Of a stretch of 64,000 nt of DNA, positions 1-9,195 are shown in pieces; the first letter of the stretch is position 1; each line of letters starts with the position of its first letter. Origin of the DNA: Alteromonas sp. MMG017 (GTDB lineage: Bacteria > Pseudomonadota > Gammaproteobacteria > Enterobacterales > Alteromonadaceae); the NCBI RefSeq assembly GCF_018100795.1, contig NZ_JAGJDY010000001.1:186001-250000 (forward strand). Direction: 5' to 3'. Made by a program: the position numbers and the translations under genes. The notes under the pieces were generated by a model. It made no database searches, was not told the origin of the DNA, and worked only from the letters and a program-made list of their open reading frames with translations.

Positions 1-131
1 TAATTGCAAATATATGACTTTAGTACAGCTGCTTCTTGTTAACAGGTAATGTAAAGTTACGCTATTGTTGAACCACCTTAATGTAAGTTGTATTGCCGTT
101 AATGCGCTATATGTATAAGGTGGTAAAACGT

Positions 132-182
132 ATGCCACAATGTTTAATCAAATTTGGATATAGCAGCGTTACGCTGTGCTAA
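132..182 (+). CDS. possible 16-residue leader peptide before the GspE-like gene
   Basis: A short ORF reads MPQCLIKFGYSSVTLC and stops with TAA at 180-182. It has a much better ribosome binding site (AAGGTGG at about 117-123) than the long gene that follows. Its stop lies 7 nt before the ATG at 190 of that gene, so translation of the downstream gene may be coupled to it. No leader family is recognised; the existence of the peptide is inference from the binding site and spacing only. Confidence 0.3.
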   Translation: MPQCLIKFGYSSVTLC

Positions 183-189
183 GAACACT

Positions 190-2406
190 ATGGAAGTAGA
201 AGACAGTCAGCATATTTTCACCCATGTAAAACGCATTCTGAATAATCACTCGTCTTTATTAGACGCTTACAGTTTGCTTGAGCCCATCATCCTTAACATG
301 TTTGGTGCTACCCGTATGAGCATCTTTCAGCGTCGCCGACAACACCAAGACTTGGTCGCTCGGTTTAAAACGGGTAAAGAAACCTTAGAGATTAAAGTGC
401 CTATTAGCCCGATGTCTATTGCAGGCTATGTTGCTATCTCACAACTGCCTTTACTCATAGCCGACCCCTATAACGCCGCTGAGCTGAAAGCTATTCATCC
501 TCGTTTACGGTTTGCTGATAAGTTCGATAAAGACAACGACTTCAAAACCACTAACATTTTATGTGTGCCTATTCTTAATGCCGGTGTATTGATGGGCGTG
601 ATGCAAATTATCAATAAACAAAACGGCAGTTTTGACGATAACGATTTAGCGCGCGCCAACGACTTAGCATTAGTGTTAGGGGCTAAATTCCGTTATGAAC
701 TTGGTGGTACAAACAATCCATTTGATTCTTTACTACATAAAGGCTTAATAAACGAACCTGCGTTAAAAGCACTGCTATCTACCTCTAAAGACACTCGTAC
801 TATCGTGCAGGGTTTGATGTCTGAACATCGCGTTCCCGAACATGAAATTGGGCATTCCCTTTCTATTCATTACCAGGTTCCCTTTATTGGTTATCTACCC
901 GATAAGTACCATCGTTATGAAGGTGAAAGCAAACTAAACCTGTCTTACCTTAAACGTAACCATGTTGCAGTTATTTCTGATGTGGAAGGTAATCCCATTG
1001 TGTTAATGGCAGAGCCTAATAACGCTGCGCTGTTGATGGAAACGGAAAGCGCGTTGGGTATAGAGAGCTACGAAATTGCGGTTGGTTTACCTCACCACAT
1101 ATTACAGTATTTAGGTGAAGGTGGCGGCGGTGCTGCCCCAGGCGACATGAATGAGATTCTTGATGAAATTGGTCTATCAAGTGAGGAAAACGACGAGCTT
1201 GTCGATGAACTTTCTGACGATGCCCCTGCGGTAGTACGTTTGGTTAGTCGTGTATTACACGATGCAAAACGCCTTGGCGCATCTGATATTCATATCGACC
1301 CAGAGAAGAATGCCCCTACTCGTGTAAGAATGCGGGTTGATGGTGTGTGCCGCGACATGAACAAGGTGCCTAACTCACACCATAATGCGGTTATTGCCCG
1401 TATTAAAATTATGTCTAACCTAAACATTGCAGAAAAGCGTGTACCTCAAGACGGTAAGTTAGCGTTCAAGATGAATGGGCAGTTGGTAGAAGTGCGTGTT
1501 GCCACCATTCCTACCGTGGCCGGTGAAGGTGTTGTTATGCGTTTGCTCGCGTCTGGCGGCGCTATGCCTATCGAGAAAATGAACTTAGCGCCTACCAATT
1601 TGAAACGCTTAGAAGACATGATTAAAAAGCCCCATGGCATCTTATTAGTGGTGGGTCCAACAGGTTCCGGTAAAACCACCACCTTGCATGCTATTTTGGG
1701 TTACTTAAACACGCCTGAGAAAAAAATATGGACCGCAGAAGACCCGGTAGAGATTACTCAGCCTGGTTTGCAGCAGGTTCAGGTAAGCCCCAAAATAGGC
1801 TTCACATTTGCGAACGCCCTACGGGCATTTTTACGAGCCGACCCCGATATTATTCTTATTGGTGAGATGCGTGATAAAGAAACAGCCCACGCTGGCATTG
1901 AAGCCTCGCTTACTGGTCACTTGGTGTTATCTACCCTGCATACCAACTCCGCCCCTGAAACCATTACCCGTCTGCTAGATTTAGGGCTAGATCCTGTGAA
2001 TTTCTCAGATGCCTGTGTAGGCATATTAGCTCAGCGTCTTATACGAACCCTTTGTGGTAAGTGTAAGGAAGAGTACGTAGCGAGTGATACTGACATGGCC
2101 TTCATTGAAAGACAGTACGGTGCGCAGATGTTAGATGAATTAGCGTTGCCTTCTCCGCTAAAACTCTACAGAGCAAAAGGCTGTGAAGAATGTGGTAATA
2201 CAGGCTATAAAGGTAGAACAGGGGTTCATGAGCTTCTAGGAATGACCCCTGAGTTACGCTCGTTGGTCTACAAAGAAGCCAGTGTGTCAGAGATGAAAAA
2301 GCAAGCCACTCAAGACGGTATGCGCACCTTAGTACAAGATGCCATTTTTAAAGTCATTAAGGGCGATACTGACATTCCACAGGTGCAAATTGTCGGCGGC
2401 GACTAA
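190..2406 (+). CDS. GspE/PulE-type secretion or pilus ATPase with N-terminal GAF domain
   Basis: AAA-type ATPase of the type II secretion / type IV pilus assembly family, here about 738 residues. The first 170 residues look like a GAF sensor domain, followed by an MshE-N-like region (about 180-320). The ATPase core has Walker A GPTGSGKTT, an Asp box, Walker B ending in ILIGEMRD, and a C-terminal four-cysteine zinc motif (CGKC and CEECG). I prefer ATG 190 over an in-frame TTG at 154, as neither has a strong ribosome site and 190 may be coupled to a short upstream ORF. No other secretion or pilus gene is nearby, so the machine it powers is unknown. A GAF domain on this family suggests nucleotide or small-ligand control, which is inference. 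Confidence 0.85.
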   Translation: MEVEDSQHIFTHVKRILNNHSSLLDAYSLLEPIILNMFGATRMSIFQRRRQHQDLVARFKTGKETLEIKVPISPMSIAGYVAISQLPLLIADPYNAAELKAIHPRLRFADKFDKDNDFKTTNILCVPILNAGVLMGVMQIINKQNGSFDDNDLARANDLALVLGAKFRYELGGTNNPFDSLLHKGLINEPALKALLSTSKDTRTIVQGLMSEHRVPEHEIGHSLSIHYQVPFIGYLPDKYHRYEGESKLNLSYLKRNHVAVISDVEGNPIVLMAEPNNAALLMETESALGIESYEIAVGLPHHILQYLGEGGGGAAPGDMNEILDEIGLSSEENDELVDELSDDAPAVVRLVSRVLHDAKRLGASDIHIDPEKNAPTRVRMRVDGVCRDMNKVPNSHHNAVIARIKIMSNLNIAEKRVPQDGKLAFKMNGQLVEVRVATIPTVAGEGVVMRLLASGGAMPIEKMNLAPTNLKRLEDMIKKPHGILLVVGPTGSGKTTTLHAILGYLNTPEKKIWTAEDPVEITQPGLQQVQVSPKIGFTFANALRAFLRADPDIILIGEMRDKETAHAGIEASLTGHLVLSTLHTNSAPETITRLLDLGLDPVNFSDACVGILAQRLIRTLCGKCKEEYVASDTDMAFIERQYGAQMLDELALPSPLKLYRAKGCEECGNTGYKGRTGVHELLGMTPELRSLVYKEASVSEMKKQATQDGMRTLVQDAIFKVIKGDTDIPQVQIVGGD

Positions 2407-2502
2407 CCAATACATATTTACTAACACTCTAATTTTGAAGATTTAAGCGATTCAGTATTAAATATAGCTAATTCATTTATTAATAAGGGAAAGGAAACCA
2501 AT

Positions 2503-2994
2503 ATGAAAGCAATAGTTTTTGCATTGTTATTTACAGGCACACTAATATCGACGGCGGCAGAAGCCCAATCAAGCACTAGAGACAAAATGTGGAAGAGTGA
2601 ATATCTCTCAATTGTTGAAGGTGGTTTGTACGCGCTAAAAGCTGAAAAATACGAAGAGGCCTACACTAAGTTATTGGAAGGCGCGAAATTGGGTAATAAG
2701 ACATCTCAATATTACTTAGCTCAAATGTATTTTCAGGGTTGGGGAATTGAACCTAACTATGAAGAGGGCTGGTTGTGGTTGCAAGTCGCGATGGAACAAA
2801 AAACGGCGGAGTGGAATCGTTCTTTTCGCTCAATTCGTGATGCTTTGCCAGAAGATTTCAAGACCTCGATGCAGCCCTATGTAGATGAACACATCGCACT
2901 GTATGGCGCAAAAGCTCAAGATTTGCGCTGTGAAAAACGTGCAGCTATTGGTTCTAACATTAAAGAGATTATCTGTAGCAAGCGATTCTACTAA
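2503..2994 (+). CDS. exported Sel1/TPR-like repeat protein
   Basis: A 163-residue protein with a clear Sec signal peptide (MKAIVFALLFTGTLIST, cleavage near AEA-QS). The mature part has a Sel1-like helical repeat around residues 60-100, with the pattern YYLAQMYFQGWGI followed by EEGWLWLQVAM. Such repeats mediate protein contacts. The C-terminus has two cysteines that could form a disulfide in the periplasm. A ribosome site (AAGGGAAAGGA) lies just before the ATG. It is a single-gene unit ending in a good terminator. Function unknown. Confidence 0.75.
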   Translation: MKAIVFALLFTGTLISTAAEAQSSTRDKMWKSEYLSIVEGGLYALKAEKYEEAYTKLLEGAKLGNKTSQYYLAQMYFQGWGIEPNYEEGWLWLQVAMEQKTAEWNRSFRSIRDALPEDFKTSMQPYVDEHIALYGAKAQDLRCEKRAAIGSNIKEIICSKRFY

Positions 2995-3011
2995 TTAATT
3001 TGTTAATTCAT

Positions 3012-3043
3012 AAAAAAGCCCGACATTTATCGGGCTTTTTTAT
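3012..3043. terminator. bidirectional intrinsic terminator
   Basis: A GC stem AAGCCCGA / TCGGGCTT with loop CATTTA is flanked by an A run on the left and a T run on the right, so it can end transcription of the Sel1-like gene and of the convergent acnA. Confidence 0.85.
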
Positions 3044-3092
3044 TTTTGGTTCCTAGCGCATTAAACACTCATCACTGCTTTCTATTTAATTG

Positions 3093-5804
3093 TTACTTCT
3101 TTAAGTATTGGCGAATTACATAATGCAAAATACCGCCGTTTTCGAAATAAGTGAACTCGTTTGAGGTATCGATACGAATATCCATCGAGAACGTTTGCGA
3201 CTCGCCTGCATCGGACGTTACAGTGACATCTACTTCTTTTTGGTCGCGACTTACTGCCCCGATAGAAAAAGTTTCGTTCCCTTTAATGCCTAAGCTACTC
3301 GCACTGTCACCAGGCTTAAACTGCAACGGTAATATGCCCATACCGATTAGGTTCGAACGGTGAATACGCTCATAGCTTTCTACCATCACCGCTTTTACGC
3401 CCATTAATGAGGGGCCTTTCGCCGCCCAATCTCGACTCGAGCCTGTGCCATATTCTTTACCGCCAACGACAACTGCACCTACGCCTTCTTCTTTATAGCG
3501 CATAGCAGCATGGTAGATAGACATAGCATCACCACTTGGGTAATGGGTAGTTGCACTGCCCTTAGTACCCGGCGCTAACTGATTTTGTAAGCGAACATTG
3601 GCAAAGGTACCCCGCATCATTACTTCATGGTTACCTCGCCTAGATCCGTAAGAATTAAAGTCTTTGGTATCTACACCCTCTGCTTGCAAGTATTCACCTG
3701 CTGGACTGTCTGTCGCTATCGCGCCTGCCGGAGAAATATGATCTGTGGTGATTGAATCGCCCACTTTTACCAAGCATCTCGCGTTCTCGATAGCACTAAG
3801 TGCTTCAGGTTGTTCGCCCATGGTTTGGAAAAACGGAGGATGTTTAATATAGGTAGAGTCGGGCCAATCGTATACCGATGTTGGGCTAACCGTTAGGTCA
3901 TTCCACACACCGCTTCCTTTAAATACGTCGGCGTATTTTGCTTTAAAGATATCACTAGTAACATGTTCGGCAATATGGCTTTGAATTTCATCTTCACTTG
4001 GCCAGATATCTTTTAAATATACTGGCTCGCCATTGCTGCCTAACCCTAGCGGCTCTTTAGTAATATCAATATTCATATTACCGGCTAACGCATAAGCCAC
4101 CACCAATGGTGGTGAGGCTAAATAGTTGGCTGCAACATCTGAATGAATACGACCTTCGAAGTTACGGTTCCCAGATAGAACAGAGGTAACAGTAAGCTTG
4201 GCCTTTTTAATTGCATCGCTAATAGCATCAGGCAAGGGCCCTGAGTTACCGATACAAGTTGTACAACCATAACCCACAAGATTGAAACCGAGTGCTTCAA
4301 GTGGGTCCATCAAGTTTGCATCTTCAAGATATTGCGTCACCACCTGCGAACCAGGGGCTAAAGACGTTTTTACCCAAGGCTTTCGGGTTAACCCTTTTTC
4401 TGCCGCTTTTTTCGCAAGTAACCCTGCACCAATAAGCACTGAAGGGTTTGATGTATTGGTACAACTCGTAATGGCCGCAATAACAATAGCGCCATCTTCT
4501 AAGTTAAATTTATTGCCACGGAATTCCACATACGAATCATGCTCTTCGTTCACTTCAGGCACTGCACCGCCTTCTGCGACAAATTCCGTTTCTTCGTCTA
4601 GCACTTTCACATCAATCTGCGAACGGTGCCATTCATTAAATGCCTTTGATGCGTTATCTAGTGCAATTCTATCTTGAGGACGTTTAGGCCCTGCAATAGA
4701 AGGCACAACGTCGTTTAAGTCGAGTTCTAACGTTTCGTGGTATTGTGCATCTTTACTGAAGTCATCATGCCATAGCGAACTTTCCTTCGCATATGCTTCA
4801 ACAAGTTCAATCTGCGATTCGTCACGCCCGGTTAGGCGCAAATAATCTAGCGCCACTGCATCGATAGGGAAGATACCGCAGGTTGCACCATATTCCGGTG
4901 CCATATTAGCAATAGTGGCGCGATCGGCTGTGGTTAAATGCTTCAAGCCCGGACCATAGAATTCAACAAATTTACCCACTACACCATGAGCACGAAGTTG
5001 CTGAGTGATTGTCAACACCATATCTGTTGCTGTTACGCCAGTTGGTAGTTCACCGTCTAATCGAAAACCCACTACTTTAGGTAGAAGCATGGTAACGGGT
5101 TGGCCTAACATGGCCGCTTCCGCTTCAATACCGCCTACCCCCCAGCCTAATACGCCAAGCCCATTAATCATGGTGGTGTGTGAATCGGTACCTACAAGGG
5201 TATCTGGATATACTAACGTGTCGTCACCTTCTTGCTTGGTGAAAGCAACACGGGCAAGGTATTCAAGGTTAACTTGGTGGACTATTCCTCGACCAGGAGG
5301 AACAACTTTGAAGTTATCGAAGCTCGATTGCCCCCATTTTAAAAATTGGTAACGCTCTTTATTTCGCTCAATTTCAACGTCGGTGTTTTTCTCTAACGCG
5401 TTTTCTTCTGCGAAGAAATCAACCATTACTGAATGGTCAATGACTAATTCTACTGGGTTTAGCGGGTTGATAGCCTGAGCATCGCCGCCTAACTTGTTAA
5501 CTGCATCACGCATAGCGGCCAAATCAACAATAGCTGGTACGCCAGTAAAATCTTGCAAGATAACGCGGGCAGGAACAAAAGAAACTTCATGCTCGACATG
5601 ATTTTCGGTGTTCCAAGTAGCAACTTGTTCAATGTCGTCACTGGTCACAAACTCTTCATTTTCGTGACGCAGTAAGTTTTCTAGAAGAATTTTAATACAA
5701 TACGGTAATCGGTCGAGCGCAAAGTTCTCATTTACTTTGTCAAAGCTAATGGCCTTGAAGGAATTGCCATCGACATCGATATTGGAAAAAGATTGATATT
5801 TCAC
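3093..5804 (-). CDS. acnA: aconitate hydratase A
   Basis: A 903-residue aconitase of the AcnA/IRP1 type, isomerising citrate and isocitrate in the TCA cycle. It has the [4Fe-4S] cysteine signatures (AITSCTNTSNPS and GCTTCIGNSGPL), the C-terminal swivel domain, and the conserved YGSRRGNHEVMMRG and GSSRDWAAKG motifs. Length matches the family. Translation starts at GTG 5804 with AAGGATGGTGAG upstream. It stands alone on the minus strand, divergent from gpmA and convergent with the Sel1-like gene. Confidence 0.97.
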   Translation of the reverse strand: MKYQSFSNIDVDGNSFKAISFDKVNENFALDRLPYCIKILLENLLRHENEEFVTSDDIEQVATWNTENHVEHEVSFVPARVILQDFTGVPAIVDLAAMRDAVNKLGGDAQAINPLNPVELVIDHSVMVDFFAEENALEKNTDVEIERNKERYQFLKWGQSSFDNFKVVPPGRGIVHQVNLEYLARVAFTKQEGDDTLVYPDTLVGTDSHTTMINGLGVLGWGVGGIEAEAAMLGQPVTMLLPKVVGFRLDGELPTGVTATDMVLTITQQLRAHGVVGKFVEFYGPGLKHLTTADRATIANMAPEYGATCGIFPIDAVALDYLRLTGRDESQIELVEAYAKESSLWHDDFSKDAQYHETLELDLNDVVPSIAGPKRPQDRIALDNASKAFNEWHRSQIDVKVLDEETEFVAEGGAVPEVNEEHDSYVEFRGNKFNLEDGAIVIAAITSCTNTSNPSVLIGAGLLAKKAAEKGLTRKPWVKTSLAPGSQVVTQYLEDANLMDPLEALGFNLVGYGCTTCIGNSGPLPDAISDAIKKAKLTVTSVLSGNRNFEGRIHSDVAANYLASPPLVVAYALAGNMNIDITKEPLGLGSNGEPVYLKDIWPSEDEIQSHIAEHVTSDIFKAKYADVFKGSGVWNDLTVSPTSVYDWPDSTYIKHPPFFQTMGEQPEALSAIENARCLVKVGDSITTDHISPAGAIATDSPAGEYLQAEGVDTKDFNSYGSRRGNHEVMMRGTFANVRLQNQLAPGTKGSATTHYPSGDAMSIYHAAMRYKEEGVGAVVVGGKEYGTGSSRDWAAKGPSLMGVKAVMVESYERIHRSNLIGMGILPLQFKPGDSASSLGIKGNETFSIGAVSRDQKEVDVTVTSDAGESQTFSMDIRIDTSNEFTYFENGGILHYVIRQYLKK

Positions 5805-6199
5805 GCGCTCACCATCCTTATTTGCCTGTCATAAATATAGTTTTAGGAGCAAATTAGGAAACGCTAACCATTATTTGAATTGCAGTGCTATTAGTCACTT
5901 CTATTTTCCACCGCAATGATTTGGCGCTCCTACTTACTCTCACTTATAGCTGTATACGGTAACAAAGTGAAAAAAAGTTCATGTTGATTTCATACCCTTG
6001 CCCTAGCAGTTTACGTTGCTACTCAAAGGGTCTACTTTGCTACTTCGCTTGTCTTACCTGTTAAACTTGGCTTTTCGAAACTGGATTTTTCGTTGCCGAT
6101 CAACGATGATAGCGTTCATCTTTTTTCGTATCCGTCTGACGCACCATTTCATTGGCATTCGTCGGGCATTTTCACTTTAACGCCGCAGGTAACCTTACT
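5805..6199. other. divergent acnA-gpmA intergenic region
   Basis: 395 bp without a convincing gene. It must hold the promoters of acnA (leftward) and gpmA (rightward). An ORF extension of gpmA to 6152 lacks a ribosome site and is not used. No clear operator or structured RNA is seen. Confidence 0.6.
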
Positions 6200-6946
6200 A
6201 TGTATAAACTGGTACTTATTCGTCATGGAGAAAGTCAGTGGAACCTTGAAAATCGTTTCACTGGTTGGCACGACGTCGACTTAACTGATACAGGGGTAGC
6301 ACAAGCTAAAACCGCTGGTCAGTTAATGAAAGATGCAGGTTTTGAATTCGATCAGGCTTACACGTCTGTATTGCTTCGTGCTATCAAAACGCTAAATATC
6401 TCTTTGGAAGAAATGGGTCAACATTACCTACCTGTTGAACGTCACTGGCGTTTGAACGAGCGTCACTACGGTGCGCTTACAGGATTAGACAAAGCTGAAA
6501 CTGCTGCTAAGCACGGCGAAGAGCAAGTTAAAGTGTGGCGTCGTAGTTTCGACATTCCACCACCAGCAGTAGATACTGACAGCGAACACTTCCCAGGGGT
6601 AGATCGCCGTTACAATAACGTTGATGCCGAGATTCTTCCTCGCGGTGAAAGCTTGAAGATGACCATCGAGCGTGTACTTCCTTACTGGCACGATGTTATT
6701 CGTCCAGATATTCAAGCGGGCAAGCGCGTTATTATTGCTGCTCACGGCAACAGCCTTCGTGCATTGGTTAAATACTTAGATGGCATGTCTGATGAAGACG
6801 TACTAAGCCTAAATATTCCAACTGGTGTACCTTTGGTATACGAGCTAGACGAAAACTTGAAGCCTATCTCTAAAGAATACTTGGGCGATCCAGAAGCGAT
6901 TAAAGCGATGATGGATGCCGTTGCTAAGCAAGGCAAAGCTAAGTAA
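6200..6946 (+). CDS. gpmA: 2,3-bisphosphoglycerate-dependent phosphoglycerate mutase
   Basis: A 248-residue cofactor-dependent phosphoglycerate mutase that interconverts 3- and 2-phosphoglycerate in glycolysis. The phospho-histidine motif [10 protein letters not shown], the [13 protein letters not shown] block, the [14 protein letters not shown] segment and the second catalytic histidine in [10 protein letters not shown] are all present. Start ATG 6200 gives [11 protein letters not shown], as in the family; an upstream in-frame extension is not conserved in type. The 3' end runs into a short imperfect tandem repeat, and a terminator follows. Confidence 0.97.
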   Translation: MYKLVLIRHGESQWNLENRFTGWHDVDLTDTGVAQAKTAGQLMKDAGFEFDQAYTSVLLRAIKTLNISLEEMGQHYLPVERHWRLNERHYGALTGLDKAETAAKHGEEQVKVWRRSFDIPPPAVDTDSEHFPGVDRRYNNVDAEILPRGESLKMTIERVLPYWHDVIRPDIQAGKRVIIAAHGNSLRALVKYLDGMSDEDVLSLNIPTGVPLVYELDENLKPISKEYLGDPEAIKAMMDAVAKQGKAK

Positions 6947-6984
6947 TCAAAAGCTTAGTAAACGAAGACTTAGTAATCGAAAGC
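6945..6984 (+). repeat. imperfect triplicate repeat across the gpmA stop codon
   Basis: Three near copies of a roughly 15-bp unit of the form CTTAGTAATCGAAAG run from the gpmA stop codon. The first copy contains the stop codon, so the repeat probably grew from the gene's 3' end by slippage. Confidence 0.5.
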
Positions 6985-7010
6985 TGACGCTGACTATTAG
7001 CGCGACGACT

Positions 7011-7041
7011 AAAAACCGCAAACATGGTTTGCGGTTTTTTT
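7011..7041 (+). terminator. gpmA intrinsic terminator
   Basis: Stem AAACCGCAAA / TTTGCGGTTT with a four-base loop, followed by a run of T. It lies about 65 bp after the gpmA stop. Confidence 0.88.
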
Positions 7042-7170
7042 ATGCCACTTGTTTTCAGTTCAATGCTCTAAAACGCTTCCCTTTTCCACCATCATCATTG
7101 TTACTAATTTGTAAACACTTACTATTCCCACTACATTGGCATCAAGCTCAGTTTTTACATCAGGTGTGCT

Positions 7171-8319
7171 ATGCAGGTATCGGTCTTCAAATCAGCCAAT
7201 AAACTCATTACCGGTGAGGGAGCGTTAGCGAATCTTGCCGTCGAGCTTTCAAGGTTAAACATTAAAGCGCCCGCCATTATTACCGATAAAGGCGTAAGTC
7301 AATCTGGTGCTCTTAGCCATGTTACCAATGTACTGAATTGCGAATGCCCTATTGTAATAGACGACATCCCTCCAGAACCTGAAATAAGCATTATTGAGCA
7401 CAGGCTTGCTCGATTAAAACAACATAAGGTAGACGGAATTATTGCCGTTGGCGGAGGGAGTGCAATCGACAGCGCCAAAGTGCTTGCGGCTACGTTTGAT
7501 TACACGGGCAACATTGCAGACTTGTTCGGTGAGAACCTAGTGCCAGGGCGCACATTACCCCTTATTGCTATTCCTACCACGGCGGGTACAGGATCAGAAG
7601 TGACGAATATTGCTATTTTGGCCGACCCTATCGCGCAGGTTAAAAAAGGAATCGTGAGCGATTACCTATTGCCCGACATTGCGATTGTGACGCCTGAAAT
7701 GACATTAAGCTGCCCTAAACACATTACTGCCGCCAGCGGTGTGGATGCCTTTGTACATGCGCTTGAGGCCTACTTGTCCGTAAATGCCAGCCCTATTACT
7801 GATGCTTTGGCTAGCAAGGCTATGACACTTATTTATCACTCTTTGCCGCTCGCCTATGCAAATTCCAACGATGTTAAAGCACGTGAAGATATGGCAACCG
7901 GAAGTTTAATGGCAGGTTTGGCGTTTGGTAACGCGGGGGTTGGCGCCGTGCATGCGCTAGCTTATCCGCTAGGCGGTCGCTTTCATTTATCTCACGGCAT
8001 GAGCAATGCGGTTATGTTGCCTCATGTTATGCGCTGGAATATAGGGGCTTGCCAACAGCGCTTTGTGGATGTGGCGGGCTTTTTACATTTGCCTATTTCT
8101 GATAAAACGCAGTTAGAAATTGCTAATCAGGTAGTAGATGCCATTGAAGCATTGTGCAGAAAAGTGGAAATACCTGCCACACTGCGCAACTTTGACATTA
8201 GCGAAGACGCTATTCCTTTATTGGCAGAAGAAGCGAGCAAAGTAACCCGTTTGCTGCGTAACAACCCAAGAGTATTAAGCAAACAAGATATCACCCATAT
8301 ATACAAAGAGGCGTTTTAA
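7171..8319 (+). CDS. iron-containing alcohol dehydrogenase family protein
   Basis: A 382-residue group III (Fe-dependent) alcohol dehydrogenase. The NAD(P)-binding signature GGGSAIDSAKV and the TTAGTGSEVT loop are present. The metal ligands are visible as Asp and His in DAFVHALEAY and two His in GAVHALAYPLGG and FHLSHGMSNAV. Members oxidise alcohols or reduce aldehydes; the substrate cannot be told from sequence. ATG 7171 has an AGGTG ribosome site. It is a single gene, convergent with the DJ-1 family gene. Confidence 0.9.
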   Translation: MQVSVFKSANKLITGEGALANLAVELSRLNIKAPAIITDKGVSQSGALSHVTNVLNCECPIVIDDIPPEPEISIIEHRLARLKQHKVDGIIAVGGGSAIDSAKVLAATFDYTGNIADLFGENLVPGRTLPLIAIPTTAGTGSEVTNIAILADPIAQVKKGIVSDYLLPDIAIVTPEMTLSCPKHITAASGVDAFVHALEAYLSVNASPITDALASKAMTLIYHSLPLAYANSNDVKAREDMATGSLMAGLAFGNAGVGAVHALAYPLGGRFHLSHGMSNAVMLPHVMRWNIGACQQRFVDVAGFLHLPISDKTQLEIANQVVDAIEALCRKVEIPATLRNFDISEDAIPLLAEEASKVTRLLRNNPRVLSKQDITHIYKEAF

Positions 8320-8326
8320 ACGCCTC
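8308..8326. terminator. palindrome at the alcohol dehydrogenase stop codon
   Basis: Perfect inverted repeat GAGGCGTTT / AAACGCCTC overlapping the stop codon between two convergent genes. No T run follows on either strand, so it may be a weak terminator or an RNA 3'-end stabiliser. Confidence 0.4.
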
Positions 8327-8360
8327 ATCGGTAATACTTAACCACCTAGATGCGTGATCG

Positions 8361-9035
8361 CTATTTACCTAATTGGTTTACGATAGCTTCTGCAACCGCG
8401 TGAGCACTTGCTGGGTTTTGACCAGTGATAACACGCTCATCTTCAATCACGTGTACATTCCATGGTTGAACTTTACTGAATTTAGCGGCTTTACGGGCTA
8501 ATGCTTCTTCAAGTAAGAACGGAATATCGTGAATGGTACCGTAATCCACTTCTTCTTCGCGGGTAAAACCAGTAATTGTTTTACTCGCAATTAGATCTTC
8601 GCCGTTACTAAGCTTTATAGGTAACAGCGCTGCTGGACCATGACATACCGCGCCAATAATACCGCCATTTTCGTAATGGGTAGCAGATAGTTTAGCAAAG
8701 TCTTCGTTACTGGCGAGGTCAGACAATAGTCCGAAACCACCTGGATAGAACACAGCTTCATAGTCATTAATGTTCACGTCTTTCACATTCATGCTGTTGC
8801 CGGTGCGCTGTCTAAAGTCTTCGTTGTTTAACACCGCTGCATTTACGTCGTCGCCTTCAATGTCGGTACCGTAAATAGGAATAGCACCGCCTTCAATTGA
8901 CGCGATATCGTACTCTACGCCGTGTTTATTAAAAACATCGATTGCATGGGTAATCTCCGGCGAATAAGTACCGTTCGCTTGATCAGTAGTACCTAGTGTT
9001 GCGTGGTTTGTTACTGGGATAAGTATCTTTTTCAT
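8361..9035 (-). CDS. DJ-1/PfpI family protein, Hsp31-like
   Basis: A 224-residue class I glutamine-amidotransferase-like protein of the DJ-1/PfpI superfamily, closest in pattern to the Hsp31/glyoxalase III-like branch. The nucleophile cysteine sits in the elbow GAVCHGPAAL, and the supporting glutamate is in SPEITHAID near residue 27. The C-terminus ends in a short helix. Family members act as glyoxalases, deglycases or chaperones, so methylglyoxal detoxification is a reasonable guess only. It is divergent from a LysR regulator, the usual arrangement for a regulator and its target. Confidence 0.85.
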   Translation of the reverse strand: MKKILIPVTNHATLGTTDQANGTYSPEITHAIDVFNKHGVEYDIASIEGGAIPIYGTDIEGDDVNAAVLNNEDFRQRTGNSMNVKDVNINDYEAVFYPGGFGLLSDLASNEDFAKLSATHYENGGIIGAVCHGPAALLPIKLSNGEDLIASKTITGFTREEEVDYGTIHDIPFLLEEALARKAAKFSKVQPWNVHVIEDERVITGQNPASAHAVAEAIVNQLGK

Positions 9036-9195
9036 GGTTTCTTCCTATGCGTAAGACACATTAGCTGTGCCGTAGTAATCATGTGCATACACTATAGAAT
9101 ATCCCTGATAATTTGATAATATACGAAATAGTTAAATCACTATTGCCATATAGCAACAATAGTAATTTTTTACTCACACATCACGAGTGAAATAA

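Noticed and set aside
1446-1682. Minus-strand ORF inside the GspE-like gene
   Set aside because: It is antisense to the conserved Walker A region and has no independent support.
4282-5352. Long open frames opposite acnA
   Set aside because: Antisense shadows of a well-conserved gene, with low-complexity Ser/Thr/Pro composition.
6915-7202. 95-residue ORF with [17 protein letters not shown] repeats
   Set aside because: It is a readout of the tandem repeat and terminator after gpmA, and overlaps the start of the next gene.
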